Shown here in pieces: positions 1 to 7,413 of a stretch of 40,914 nucleotides of DNA. The notes beneath the pieces were generated by a model. That model was given only the letters and a program-made list of their open reading frames with translations, had not been told where the DNA came from and did no database searches. Where the stretch lies: the NCBI GenBank assembly GCA_964573205.1, contig CAZNIT010000064.1, positions 1 through 40,914 on the forward strand, written 5' to 3'. The position numbers were made by a program, and so were the translations under genes. Position 1 is the stretch's first letter. Each line of letters opens with the position of its first letter. Source of the stretch: QNZT01 sp964573205. Its GTDB lineage: Bacteria > Campylobacterota > Campylobacteria > Campylobacterales > QNZT01.

Positions 1-1961
1 GGATAACTCTTGCTTCTGTCTATTATCGAATACAACTCGTTAAAATTGGGAAGTCGCCATTGCGTTTTACCCGCAAGTTCGAGACTTTCACAATAATTAA
101 GCGCCTCTAGCCAAGTAAGACTTTTTGTTCTAGCCTCCAAATCGTCCTGCCAAATCAAATTCGTTGCATCGTTTTTAACAATTTGGGCTTGATCGTCTCT
201 CACATAGTCGCCATTTAAGCCGCTAGCGCCTCTGACACATTTGATATGGTGAACTTCACCTTCCGCTTTTGCCTGACTTTTACCATATTCCGGATCCAAA
301 GCCCATCTGTAACCTGCTTGACTCGAAGCGGTCGATGACCACATATTCATCGGATAGTCTATAAATCCGAAACTCTTATCAAGCACTCTTTCAAGACCTT
401 TATCGGTCAAGAACACCAACTCTTCTATCGTAGGTACTCTCCAATCGTCGTAACCGCCTTGCGTTAAGTCTTCGCAGTATGCAAGAGCTTGAGTGTAATT
501 TAAGTCTTTGTTTACACCCTCGTTGTAATTGATATCTTGCCATTGAAGATAAGTTAAATTATCGGTTACTATATCCGTCGTATCATCTCTGGTAAAGCTT
601 TTTTCAATACCTCTTTTGTAGTAGCCGTCGTCAAAGTCGGCTTTACTGGTTATTTGACCCGTCGAAGGAAGCGTATCCGTAACTTCGGTAACATTTATAA
701 CAACCGATACCGGATCGCTGCTGCCGGCACTGTTACTTGCCGCGGCATTTAGAGTATATAGAGATTTTTGTGCGAAGGACAGCTCTTTTTTAAGAGTTAA
801 AGCACCTTGCGTATCGACCGAGAAATTTTCGCTACCATCACCGCTGAGCGTGATAGAGCTTATAGCGCTGTCACCACTATCTTGTATGATAATATTTCCG
901 ATCTTACTATCGGCTTTAATACTCTCGCTGACAGTCAAAGTTAAAGGCTTGATAACGGGTTTGACGTCGAATATATTGTTGACAGTTACCGTAATATTTT
1001 GCGTCGCTTCGTTCAAAACGCTATCCGTTGCCATAACGGTCACCTCGTATATGTTGTTCAAGTCACCGTCGGTCGGATTTTCAAAATCAGCAGGGGTTTT
1101 GAACGAGAGCTTACCGCTTTGAGCGTCTATGGTGAATTTATCACTATCAGAACCCGTAACTAACGAATATGTTACGAAACCGCTATCCGTTGCTTTTACA
1201 TCCGCAATTTCACTGATATTCTCATTTACACTTATACTATTTGAAGATGTAAAAGACGGAGGAGTCAAATCAGGTTCGGTTACATTTATGATGAGTGCGG
1301 CTTTTGTCGTACCGGCATCGTTCGTCGCGTTAACAAACAACTCATAACTCTCACCGTTAACTTTGTCAAGCGGTTTTTTCAAAGTTATCGTACCGTCTTT
1401 TGCGATCTCGAACAACGCGCTACCCTCTCCGTTTAAAGTCATTGAACTTATTTTACTATCTCCGCTATCAACTATCTTCACTTTCGCAATCGTAACGTCG
1501 GTAAGTGAATTTTGTGATACGAAAGCGTTCGTTTTTTCCAATTTCGGTTTCACATCGGCGATGTTTTCGACTTGTACGGTAATATTTTGAGTTACGTCGT
1601 TTGAGTTTGCATCCGTAACTTTCAAAACGATTTCATAGATATTGTCGTAATTGGAATCGGTCGGATTTTCAAAATCCGGCGCACTTTTAAACGACAAAGC
1701 CCCCGTATGCGAATCGATCGTAAATTTCGAGCTGTCGGCTCCACCCGAAATCTCATATGTCAAATCACCGTCGTATTCAAAATCCATCACTGCGATATCA
1801 GTCTGATTCTCATTAACGGTTATGAAATTCGTTCCGCTGAATTGTGGCGGATTGATATCTAAATCTATAGCGTCTCTGTCAACCTTTCCAATGTCGGTAT
1901 TCAAACATCCTGTAAGTAAAACCGAAGCGAGCATTAAAGAGGTAGTTAACTTTTTTCTCAT
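1..1961 (-). CDS. Cadherin-repeat and DUF1566 (Lcl) lipoprotein, 3' end outside window
   Basis: An open frame runs from ATG at 1961 to the left edge (at least 653 residues) without a stop, so the C-terminus is missing. The start has a good ribosome site (AAGGAAAT just upstream). Residues 1-19 are a lipoprotein signal with lipobox LLTGC, Cys19; +2 is Leu, so outer-membrane sorting is plausible. Residues about 45-430 hold four cadherin-like beta-sandwich repeats of two alternating types (A-B-A-B): type A carries PDFENPTD and INVTV-like strands, type B carries a SGDSKISS-type motif. From about residue 465 come two DUF1566/Lcl-type domains with WRVPTIEEL and WRLPNFNEL motifs. The sequence shows a surface or periplasmic adhesion-like architecture; the ligand is unknown. 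It is divergent from tatB. Confident about the frame and domains, not about function. Confidence 0.88.
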   Translation of the reverse strand, partial: MRKKLTTSLMLASVLLTGCLNTDIGKVDRDAIDLDINPPQFSGTNFITVNENQTDIAVMDFEYDGDLTYEISGGADSSKFTIDSHTGALSFKSAPDFENPTDSNYDNIYEIVLKVTDANSNDVTQNITVQVENIADVKPKLEKTNAFVSQNSLTDVTIAKVKIVDSGDSKISSMTLNGEGSALFEIAKDGTITLKKPLDKVNGESYELFVNATNDAGTTKAALIINVTEPDLTPPSFTSSNSISVNENISEIADVKATDSGFVTYSLVTGSDSDKFTIDAQSGKLSFKTPADFENPTDGDLNNIYEVTVMATDSVLNEATQNITVTVNNIFDVKPVIKPLTLTVSESIKADSKIGNIIIQDSGDSAISSITLSGDGSENFSVDTQGALTLKKELSFAQKSLYTLNAAASNSAGSSDPVSVVINVTEVTDTLPSTGQITSKADFDDGYYKRGIEKSFTRDDTTDIVTDNLTYLQWQDINYNEGVNKDLNYTQALAYCEDLTQGGYDDWRVPTIEELVFLTDKGLERVLDKSFGFIDYPMNMWSSTASSQAGYRWALDPEYGKSQAKAEGEVHHIKCVRGASGLNGDYVRDDQAQIVKNDATNLIWQDDLEARTKSLTWLEALNYCESLELAGKTQWRLPNFNELYSIIDRSKSY

Positions 1962-2027
1962 TTTTATTTCCTTCATCCTTGATATAAAGGCATGATCGTC
2001 ATTCACAGATTTTATTTTAGTTATGTC

Positions 2028-2055
2028 TTTACTCTAACACTATTTTTGATACAAT
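2028..2055 (+). promoter_or_regulatory. Probable sigma70 promoter of tatB operon
   Basis: TTTACT at 2028-2033 and TACAAT at 2050-2055 are separated by 16 bp. They lie 29 bp before the tatB start in the only gap (1962-2083) between the divergent lipoprotein gene and tatB. Read by eye; no start-site data. Confidence 0.4.
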
Positions 2056-2083
2056 CGTCCAAATTTGGAACAAGGATACGCTT

Positions 2084-2431
2084 ATGTTTGGAATGAGTTT
2101 GGGTGAAATACTCGTTATCGCCATCATAGCGATTTTATTTATCGGACCCGATAAACTTCCCGAAGCGATGATGCAAATCGCAAAGTTTTTTAGAAGTTTT
2201 AAAAAGGGTATCAACGATGTGAAAGAGTCGATCGAACAAGAAGTTCACCTTCAAGAGTTAAAAGAGGAAGCCATCTCTTATAAAGAACAACTCGAGAAAT
2301 CTGTAAGTGATGTAAAAGGCGATAAAGATATTGATGTTTTAAGTGATATGAAAGAGGAGTTTTCAGAGATAAGTGAGTCGTTAACCAAACTTGAAGACAA
2401 ACCTGAAAAGGGTGGGAAAAAAGATGTTTGA
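2084..2431 (+). CDS. tatB: Sec-independent protein translocase subunit TatB
   Basis: This 115-residue protein has one N-terminal membrane helix (residues about 4-21), then the FIGPDKLPE hinge typical of TatA/TatB, an amphipathic helix and a charged coil-forming tail. TatB works with TatC as receptor for twin-arginine signal peptides in the inner membrane. The Glu in the membrane helix (MSLGEILVI) and the position next to tatC favour TatB over TatA. The start ATG follows a CAAGGATA ribosome site. The last codons overlap tatC by 8 bp, pointing to translational coupling. A separate tatA would be expected elsewhere. Confidence 0.93.
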   Translation: MFGMSLGEILVIAIIAILFIGPDKLPEAMMQIAKFFRSFKKGINDVKESIEQEVHLQELKEEAISYKEQLEKSVSDVKGDKDIDVLSDMKEEFSEISESLTKLEDKPEKGGKKDV

Positions 2432-3149
2432 AGATCTAAAACCCCATCTTGTTGAACTTAGAAAAAGGCTTGGTATCTCCGTCCTGACCGTGATAGTGAT
2501 GTTTTTTGTTATGTTCTTTTTTTGGAAACCGATACTTGACTGGATGATCGCTCCGCTGGTACTTGTTTTGCCTGAGGGTAGCAGTGTCATATTTACAAAG
2601 GTACAGGAACCATTTTTTACAGCTCTTAAAGTCGCGTTTTTTTCAGGTTTTATTGTTTCATTACCTGTTATATTTTGGCAATTGTGGCTCTTTATAGCTC
2701 CGGGGCTTTATGAAAATGAAAGAAAATTCGTTTTGCCTTTTGCCGCCGGTGCGACCGTTATGTTTTTAATCGGTGCACTTTTTTGTTATTATGTAGTTAT
2801 TCCTTTTGGATACGAGTTTTTGATAAACTTCGGTTCGCAACTTTTTACCGCACTTCCTAGTATCGGTGAATATGTAAGCTTTTTTACAAAGCTCATACTG
2901 GGATTCGGACTTGCGTTTGAACTTCCTACCGTAACTTTTTTTCTAGCTTCGATCGGTCTTGTAACCGATGAGACTCTAAAAGGTTTTTTTAAGTATGCCC
3001 TTGTAGTGATATTTATGGTTTCGGCACTTCTTACTCCGCCGGACATACTGACACAGTTTTTGATGGCCGGACCGATGATTCTTTTGTACGGTCTCTCCAT
3101 ACTTATAGCAAAAACGATAAATCCGGAAAAAAAAGAGGATGATGAGTAA
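2424..3149 (+). CDS. tatC: Sec-independent protein translocase subunit TatC
   Basis: The 241-residue multi-spanning protein is the core of the Tat translocon in the inner membrane and binds twin-arginine signals with TatB. It begins MFEDLKPHLVELRKRLG, the conserved cytoplasmic N-terminus, and carries the FTKVQEPFF and FWQLWLFIAPGLYENERK segments of the family. About six hydrophobic spans are visible. I choose ATG 2424 rather than an in-frame ATG 11 codons upstream, because 2424 gives the canonical N-terminus and sits 7 bp after GGTGGG. The gene overlaps tatB and its stop overlaps the queA start. Confidence 0.95.
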   Translation: MFEDLKPHLVELRKRLGISVLTVIVMFFVMFFFWKPILDWMIAPLVLVLPEGSSVIFTKVQEPFFTALKVAFFSGFIVSLPVIFWQLWLFIAPGLYENERKFVLPFAAGATVMFLIGALFCYYVVIPFGYEFLINFGSQLFTALPSIGEYVSFFTKLILGFGLAFELPTVTFFLASIGLVTDETLKGFFKYALVVIFMVSALLTPPDILTQFLMAGPMILLYGLSILIAKTINPEKKEDDE

Positions 3150-4170
3150 ACTCGATCCTCTTTCGGTGGATTCGTATGATTACGAACTGCCTTCAAGTCT
3201 CATAGCCTCAAAACCGGCTGAACCAAAAGATAGTGCAAAACTGCTGATTTACGATCGTAAAAACGACACTATCAGACATACTTTTTTTTATGAGATTCTA
3301 AACTTTATCCCAAAAGATACATCTATCATACTAAACGATACGAAAGTTATAAAAGCACGGATTTTCGGAAAAAAACAAAGCGGCGGTAAAATAGAGTTGC
3401 TTGTCAACTCCCCCCTTTCTAAAAACCGTTTTTCGGTATATATACGAGGTCGCGTTAAAGTCGGAGCAAAACTCTTTTTCGATCAAAATTTAAAAGCGGT
3501 AGTAGAAGCGTTACAAGAAGACGGTACCAGAGTTGTTACTTTTTATCAAAATAAGACAAAACTCAATTTCCCCGCACTTTTTGAACTACTTGAAAAAATC
3601 GGGCATATTCCCCTTCCCCCATACATAAAAAGAGAAGATACGAAAGAAGACGAGAGCGATTATCAGACGCTTTTTGCGCAAAAGATCGGGGCTGTAGCCG
3701 CGCCGACGGCATCGCTTCACTTTACGAAAAAACTCTTCGAAAAGATGAAAGAGCGTTTCGATACCGGCTATGTAACACTTCATGTAGGTGCTGGAACATT
3801 CAAACCCGTCGAGGCTTCCAACATCAATGAACATATCATGCATAGTGAATTTTATGACATACCAAAACCAACGCAAAATATAATCGACTCCGAACAAAAA
3901 ATTTTAGCCATTGGTACAACCGTCACTAGAACCGTCGAACATTATATAAGATCTAAAAAGCAAAGAGGAGATTGCAACCTCTTTTTACATCCAAAAAACC
4001 CTCCACGGAGGGTGGACTATCTTTTGACAAATTTTCATTTGCCGAAATCGACTCTTTTGATGCTCGTGGCTTCATTTGTCGGAGTTGAAAAAACGCTACA
4101 AATCTATCAAGAAGCAATCGCCAAAGAGTATAGGTTTTTCTCTTACGGCGATGCGATGCTTATACTTTAA
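3139..4170 (+). CDS. queA: S-adenosylmethionine:tRNA ribosyltransferase-isomerase QueA
   Basis: QueA transfers the ribosyl part of SAM to preQ1 at the wobble base of tRNA, forming epoxyqueuosine. Family motifs are visible: YDYELPSSLIASKPAEPKDSAKLL near the N-terminus, ILNDTKVIKARIFG, GHIPLPPYIKR, the VAAPTASLHFT segment, and TLHVGAGTFKPVE. The 343-residue length is normal. The start is ATG 3139 or the immediately following ATG 3142; both overlap the end of tatC, so translation is probably coupled. The position behind tatBC is a known order in Campylobacterota. Confidence 0.97.
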   Translation: MMSKLDPLSVDSYDYELPSSLIASKPAEPKDSAKLLIYDRKNDTIRHTFFYEILNFIPKDTSIILNDTKVIKARIFGKKQSGGKIELLVNSPLSKNRFSVYIRGRVKVGAKLFFDQNLKAVVEALQEDGTRVVTFYQNKTKLNFPALFELLEKIGHIPLPPYIKREDTKEDESDYQTLFAQKIGAVAAPTASLHFTKKLFEKMKERFDTGYVTLHVGAGTFKPVEASNINEHIMHSEFYDIPKPTQNIIDSEQKILAIGTTVTRTVEHYIRSKKQRGDCNLFLHPKNPPRRVDYLLTNFHLPKSTLLMLVASFVGVEKTLQIYQEAIAKEYRFFSYGDAMLIL

Positions 4171-4180
4171 AGGAGTTCAT

Positions 4181-4780
4181 ATGCAAATCGACTATAAAAC
4201 TCAAAACACCGCTCAAAAATACGCCCTGATGTCTCAAAGTATCATTCCGCGCCCCATTGCGTGGATCGTTACGGAAGATAGAGACGGCGTCATCAACATA
4301 GCGCCGTTTAGCTACTTTACTCCTCTCTCCTCCCAACCGCCTACGCTCATCGTATCTATCGGACATAAAAGCGACGGCACCCCTAAAGACACGCTACGAA
4401 ATATCCGCGAAACGAAAAAGTGTACTCTTTGTCTGGTTGATGAGAAAAATCTTAAAATGATGCACCTAAGTTCCAAAGCATTAGCTTACAAGATCAGCGA
4501 AGCGGAATATTTCAACATTCCCGTTAAAAAAACCCTAAAAGAGTTTCCACCGATGATAGAGGGTATTACATCCGCATTTTTCTGCACATTGTATCGGGAA
4601 GTGGATCTAAAGAAAAGCAAGACTATCCCCCTCATTTTGGAGATAAAAGAGCAGTTTATAGAGGATAGTCGTGTCGATGAAAAAGATAACGGAGTTTTCG
4701 TCTCTTTTAAGCCCGTTGGTAGAATCGGCAAAAAATATGCGTTTTTAGGAGAGGAGATAGAACCGCCTACGATACCTTAA
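4181..4780 (+). CDS. Flavin reductase-like domain protein (DIM6/NTAB type)
   Basis: The 199-residue protein matches the flavin reductase-like FMN-binding split-barrel family: SIIPRPIAWIVTEDRDGVIN followed by APFSYFTPLSSQPPTLIVSIG is the typical N-terminal part that holds FMN. The substrate is not predictable. I place the start at ATG 4181, because an AAGGAG ribosome site (4170-4175) lies 5 bp upstream and overlaps the queA stop; a longer frame opening inside queA has no support. It is therefore probably the last gene of the tatB operon. The end of the gene runs into a large imperfect palindrome shared with the convergent acetyltransferase gene. Confidence 0.88.
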   Translation: MQIDYKTQNTAQKYALMSQSIIPRPIAWIVTEDRDGVINIAPFSYFTPLSSQPPTLIVSIGHKSDGTPKDTLRNIRETKKCTLCLVDEKNLKMMHLSSKALAYKISEAEYFNIPVKKTLKEFPPMIEGITSAFFCTLYREVDLKKSKTIPLILEIKEQFIEDSRVDEKDNGVFVSFKPVGRIGKKYAFLGEEIEPPTIP

Positions 4781-4834
4781 ATGAAACTTTACACGGCAAA
4801 AGGGTGTTTTATTTCATCCGTATAAATCGTAGGC
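4765..4834. terminator. Three-tier imperfect palindrome between convergent genes
   Basis: Arms GCCTACGAT (4765-4773) and ATCGTAGGC (4826-4834) pair over 9 bp. Inside them ATGAAA (4781-4786) pairs with TTTCAT (4812-4817), and ACAC (4791-4794) with GTGT (4804-4807). Internal loops are of nearly equal size on both sides. ATTTTT follows on the plus strand. It ends the flavin reductase frame and precedes the end of the convergent GNAT gene, so a bidirectional terminator is the simplest reading. Confidence 0.5.
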
Positions 4835-4849
4835 ATTTTTCGAGTTTAT

Positions 4850-5401
4850 CTAAAACTCCTCTCTTAAGATTCCCCAGTCATGGATATCAAGATAAACTTC
4901 GGCTTTTTTGAAGTGCTCTCTTCTGATACCTTCTGGCGTCATCCCGGCTTTTTGCATCACCCTGCCGGATGCGGGATTCGTATGGAAGTGATGGGATGCG
5001 ATACGATGCAACTTCAACACTTCAAATCCATACCTTATCAGTTCTCTCACGGCTTCACTCATATAACCCTTTCCCCAGTATGGTTTACCCAGCCAGTAAC
5101 CTAGTGTCGCATGATTGTGATCATGTGAGAATATTAGGTCGATATTGCCCATATAATACCCCTCTTGTTTGTCGGTGATGACAAAACTCATAAGCATTTT
5201 ATCCTCAAACTTTTTCATTGCCGACTCTATCCATTTTTTTGCATCCTCTTCATTATATGGATAAGGTAAAGAGGAGAGATTTTTGGATACCTCTTTATCG
5301 TTTGCAAGTATCGTCATCTCTTTTATATACTTTTTATCAGGTATTTTCAAACACAACCTTTTTGTCGAAAGTGTCGGAAATCTTTTTGGTAAATCTATCA
5401 T
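4850..5401 (-). CDS. GNAT N-acetyltransferase, RimJ/RimL type
   Basis: The 183-residue protein has the RimJ/RimL-like layout: LSTKRLCLKIP at the N-terminus, then a GYWLGKPYWGKGYMSEAVRE acetyl-CoA binding segment (motif A), and RIASHHFHTNPASGRVMQKAGM near the C-terminus. Such enzymes acetylate ribosomal protein N-termini, small amines or antibiotics; the substrate here cannot be read. A strong AGGAGG (5407-5412) precedes ATG 5401. It lies 15 bp behind the MATE transporter gene on the same strand, so the two are very likely co-transcribed. The pairing of an exporter with an acetyltransferase suggests handling of a toxic small molecule, which is inference. Confidence 0.85.
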   Translation of the reverse strand: MIDLPKRFPTLSTKRLCLKIPDKKYIKEMTILANDKEVSKNLSSLPYPYNEEDAKKWIESAMKKFEDKMLMSFVITDKQEGYYMGNIDLIFSHDHNHATLGYWLGKPYWGKGYMSEAVRELIRYGFEVLKLHRIASHHFHTNPASGRVMQKAGMTPEGIRREHFKKAEVYLDIHDWGILREEF

Positions 5402-5416
5402 TCTATCCTCCTTTTT

Positions 5417-6730
5417 TTAGATTTTAAGCCTCTTCCAGGCACCTTTTTTAAACTCTCTCCAGAAAATCACCGCTTTTGCCACCGGATCTGCAACCATACC
5501 GATGTAAACACCGATAATCGAACTAAAACCATAAACGGAGACAAGCCCGGGGATGATTCGAAACACCCACATAGTGATAAAATTGATCCAAAATGTCCGC
5601 TTCGTATCCCCCGCACCTTTGAGTGCACTACTCAAAGTAAGATATACCCCAAGCGGTATCTGTATCGCTGCGACAATGATGAGATACATACTCGCTTCAT
5701 AAATGATTCGGGACTCATTTGTGAAAAGTTGTACCAGCGATCCGGGAAACATGATAAAAAGTATCGAAACCGTAAACATGATAGCTACACTATAGCGCAA
5801 AGAGAGCATCACATTACGATACGAACGCCCGGGATCTTTAGCTCCAAGTCCCTGCCCCATCAAGACCGAAGCCGCCATCGCAAAACCAAATCCGGGCATA
5901 TACGCCAAACCTTCGATACGAAGTCCAAGCTGAAAGCCCGCACTAACCTCCGTTCCAAGCGCTAAAATCATCCCTGCTAACAACAACATCGCCGTTGAAC
6001 CTATAACTTTATCGACCATCGCCGGAAAACCGATACGAAGCACTCTTTTTATCAAGCGCGACGAAAAGTGACGCATAGGTGTAAAATGTGTCTTTCCTCT
6101 GAGAAAATAGAGAGCAAAAACGATCGTTTCGAAAATTATCATTACCAGTGTCGCTATCGCCGCACCTTCCACACCCATTTTTGCAAAACCAAAATGTCCG
6201 AAAATAAGTACATAATCGGCCAACGCGTTTAAAAAAACGATAGTTAGCGTGATATACATCGCTGTTTTGGTATTGCCCTCGCTCGAAAAAGCGGTAAAAA
6301 AGATCGAGTTGACATACTCAAACGGTATTGCGATAAACACTATCGTCAGATACGCTTGAGCTAGCTCATCTACAGATGGACTCGCACCAAAGAGATCAAA
6401 TACCCACAATCCGACATAATTCCAAAAAAGGATCACCGGCAAACTGATCACCGCAACAAAAATCAAAAGCGTCGAGATCACCATCGATGCCCTCCTATAC
6501 TCTCCCGCTCCGACAAAACGACTCATCAGAGCGTTTTGTCCGGTATAGATCAAAGACATAGTAGCATAGAACATCCCCCATACCTGCATTCCAAGCCCTA
6601 CGGCAACAATAGCGTCCGTGTTCAAACGAGATACCATAGCAAAATCCGTATAGATTACCATTGTATGAAGTAGATTGTTTAAAGTAACCGGCACAGCGAT
6701 GCGTAATACTTTTTTGTGTCTTGATAACAT
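5417..6730 (-). CDS. MATE family efflux transporter
   Basis: The 437-residue, highly hydrophobic protein has about 12 predicted membrane spans in two similar halves. Family marks include VPVTLNNLLHTMVIYTDFAMVSRL in helix 1, the GQNALMSRFVGAGEYRRA loop, and a matching GQGLGAKDPGRSYRN loop in the second half. MATE proteins export organic cations or drugs in exchange for Na+ or H+. It is the first gene of a two-gene unit with the GNAT gene. Its own ribosome site is weak (AGG within a T-rich stretch), and it is preceded by a leader of about 190 nt with a strong promoter, a 25-codon ORF and hairpins, so regulation in the leader is likely. Confidence 0.93.
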   Translation of the reverse strand: MLSRHKKVLRIAVPVTLNNLLHTMVIYTDFAMVSRLNTDAIVAVGLGMQVWGMFYATMSLIYTGQNALMSRFVGAGEYRRASMVISTLLIFVAVISLPVILFWNYVGLWVFDLFGASPSVDELAQAYLTIVFIAIPFEYVNSIFFTAFSSEGNTKTAMYITLTIVFLNALADYVLIFGHFGFAKMGVEGAAIATLVMIIFETIVFALYFLRGKTHFTPMRHFSSRLIKRVLRIGFPAMVDKVIGSTAMLLLAGMILALGTEVSAGFQLGLRIEGLAYMPGFGFAMAASVLMGQGLGAKDPGRSYRNVMLSLRYSVAIMFTVSILFIMFPGSLVQLFTNESRIIYEASMYLIIVAAIQIPLGVYLTLSSALKGAGDTKRTFWINFITMWVFRIIPGLVSVYGFSSIIGVYIGMVADPVAKAVIFWREFKKGAWKRLKI

Positions 6731-6766
6731 AATTAAAACCTGAAAAAATAAAAAAACGAAAAACCG

Positions 6767-6782
6767 GCTCGAAAATTTGAGC
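6767..6782 (-). terminator. Weak terminator-like hairpin in MATE leader
   Basis: GCTC (6767-6770) and GAGC (6779-6782) form a 4-bp stem with an 8-nt loop. On the minus strand the stem is followed by a long U-rich tract (complement of 6743-6763). It lies between the leader ORF and the MATE start, where an attenuator would be. The stem is short, so strength is doubtful. Confidence 0.35.
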
Positions 6783-6808
6783 TGACAGTGGACTAAAACG
6801 AAAAGGTC

Positions 6809-6886
6809 TTAGAGGGTAATAAAAAAGAAGTTATTACACCGGATAGACTGATGGGGAATGAAGTTAAAGCGTTTGATATACTTCAT
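6809..6886 (-). CDS. 25-codon leader ORF upstream of MATE gene
   Basis: ATG 6886 is preceded by AAAGGAG with 7-bp spacing, and the frame ends with TAA at 6809-6811, encoding 25 residues beginning MKYIKRFNFIPHQS and rich in Asn, Phe and Ile. It lies about 35 nt after a near-consensus promoter and 78 nt before the MATE start. Its ribosome site and start codon are inside a strong hairpin (6845-6895), and its last ten codons coincide with a second hairpin (6814-6840). This is the layout of a translated leader that senses ribosome behaviour. No similarity was recognised; the peptide may be regulatory only in cis. Confidence 0.5.
   Translation of the reverse strand: MKYIKRFNFIPHQSIRCNNFFFITL
6814..6840 (-). 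promoter_or_regulatory. Hairpin 2 of the MATE leader
   Basis: GTAATAA (6816-6822) pairs with TTATTAC (6831-6837) across an 8-nt loop. It is extended by GG (6814-6815) with CC (6839-6840) around one bulged base. It coincides with the 3' end of the leader ORF. Confidence 0.45.
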
Positions 6887-6895
6887 GATCAGTCT
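6845..6895 (-). promoter_or_regulatory. Hairpin 1 of the MATE leader covering leader ORF start
   Basis: AGACTGAT (6845-6852) pairs with ATCAGTCT (6888-6895), and ATGAAGT (6858-6864) pairs with ACTTCAT (6880-6886). These make a 15-bp interrupted stem with a 15-nt loop. The inner stem contains the leader ORF start codon, and the outer stem touches its ribosome site. Such a long exact match is unlikely to be chance. Confidence 0.6.
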
Positions 6896-6927
6896 CCTTT
6901 ATGTAATATTTTGATTTAAGTGACGAA

Positions 6928-6956
6928 AATATAACATGAAATTTTTCTTTTGTCAA
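6928..6956 (-). promoter_or_regulatory. Near-consensus sigma70 promoter of MATE-GNAT operon
   Basis: On the minus strand TTGACA (6951-6956) and TATATT (6928-6933) are separated by exactly 17 bp, with a TG extended -10 one base before the -10 hexamer. A start near 6920 would give a leader of about 190 nt. The -35 match is perfect, which is uncommon in Campylobacterota where -35 boxes are usually weak. Confidence 0.75.
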
Positions 6957-6987
6957 TAGGTTGTATCTTTTTTTAAACCCGTTTTCT

Positions 6988-6993
6988 TATAAT
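6988..6993 (+). promoter_or_regulatory. -10 box for the Spx/ArsC-family gene
   Basis: TATAAT lies 26 bp before ATG 7020, after a T-rich stretch with no clear -35 box. Confidence 0.5.
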
Positions 6994-7019
6994 AAAAGAT
7001 CAAAATAAGGAAAAATCGA

Positions 7020-7364
7020 ATGAAATTATACGGTATCAAAACCTGTGACTCGGTTCGCAAAGCTCGAAAATTTATGAAAGAAAACGGGATCGATTATAAA
7101 TTTATTGACTTCAAAGATACGCCCGTAGGTGAAGAGACGATAAACCGATGGCTCAAAAAAGTCTCAATAGACAAGCTTTTTAACAAAAGAGGTATCACCT
7201 ATAGAACACTTAAACTAAAAGAGTTAAATCTTGACGAGAAAGGTAAAAAAGAGTGGCTTATCAAAGAAAATATGCTCATTAAACGCCCGGTTATAGAGTA
7301 CGGCGATCAAATAATTGTCGGCTCTGATGCGATAGATGCGCTTGTAAGTAAAAATATCCACTAA
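7020..7364 (+). CDS. ArsC/Spx-family protein (YffB-like)
   Basis: The 114-residue thioredoxin-fold protein begins MKLYGIKTCDSVRKARKFM with the single Cys9 seen in the YffB/ArsC branch, and ends with the IKRPVIEYGDQIIVG segment of the family. ArsC members reduce arsenate with glutathione or glutaredoxin; YffB-type members bind glutathione but have no settled role. There is no arsenical pump or ArsR nearby, so arsenate reductase should not be assumed. A TATAAT box and an AAGG ribosome site precede the start. It is convergent with ruvX, whose stop is about 50 bp away. Confidence 0.85.
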   Translation: MKLYGIKTCDSVRKARKFMKENGIDYKFIDFKDTPVGEETINRWLKKVSIDKLFNKRGITYRTLKLKELNLDEKGKKEWLIKENMLIKRPVIEYGDQIIVGSDAIDALVSKNIH

Positions 7365-7413
7365 AGGGAATAAAAAATTTTGTAAATAAAATCAACAACC
7401 GGCGTTTTGGAGC

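Noticed and set aside
850..1590. Three plus-strand frames of 72-90 codons with hydrophobic products
   Set aside because: They lie antisense to the lipoprotein gene, have no ribosome sites and change frame with its repeats; they are shadows of a repeat-coding strand.
7020..7364. Arsenate reductase assignment
   Set aside because: Fold fits ArsC, but it looks YffB-like with a single Cys9, and no arsenic genes are nearby, so only family level is claimed.
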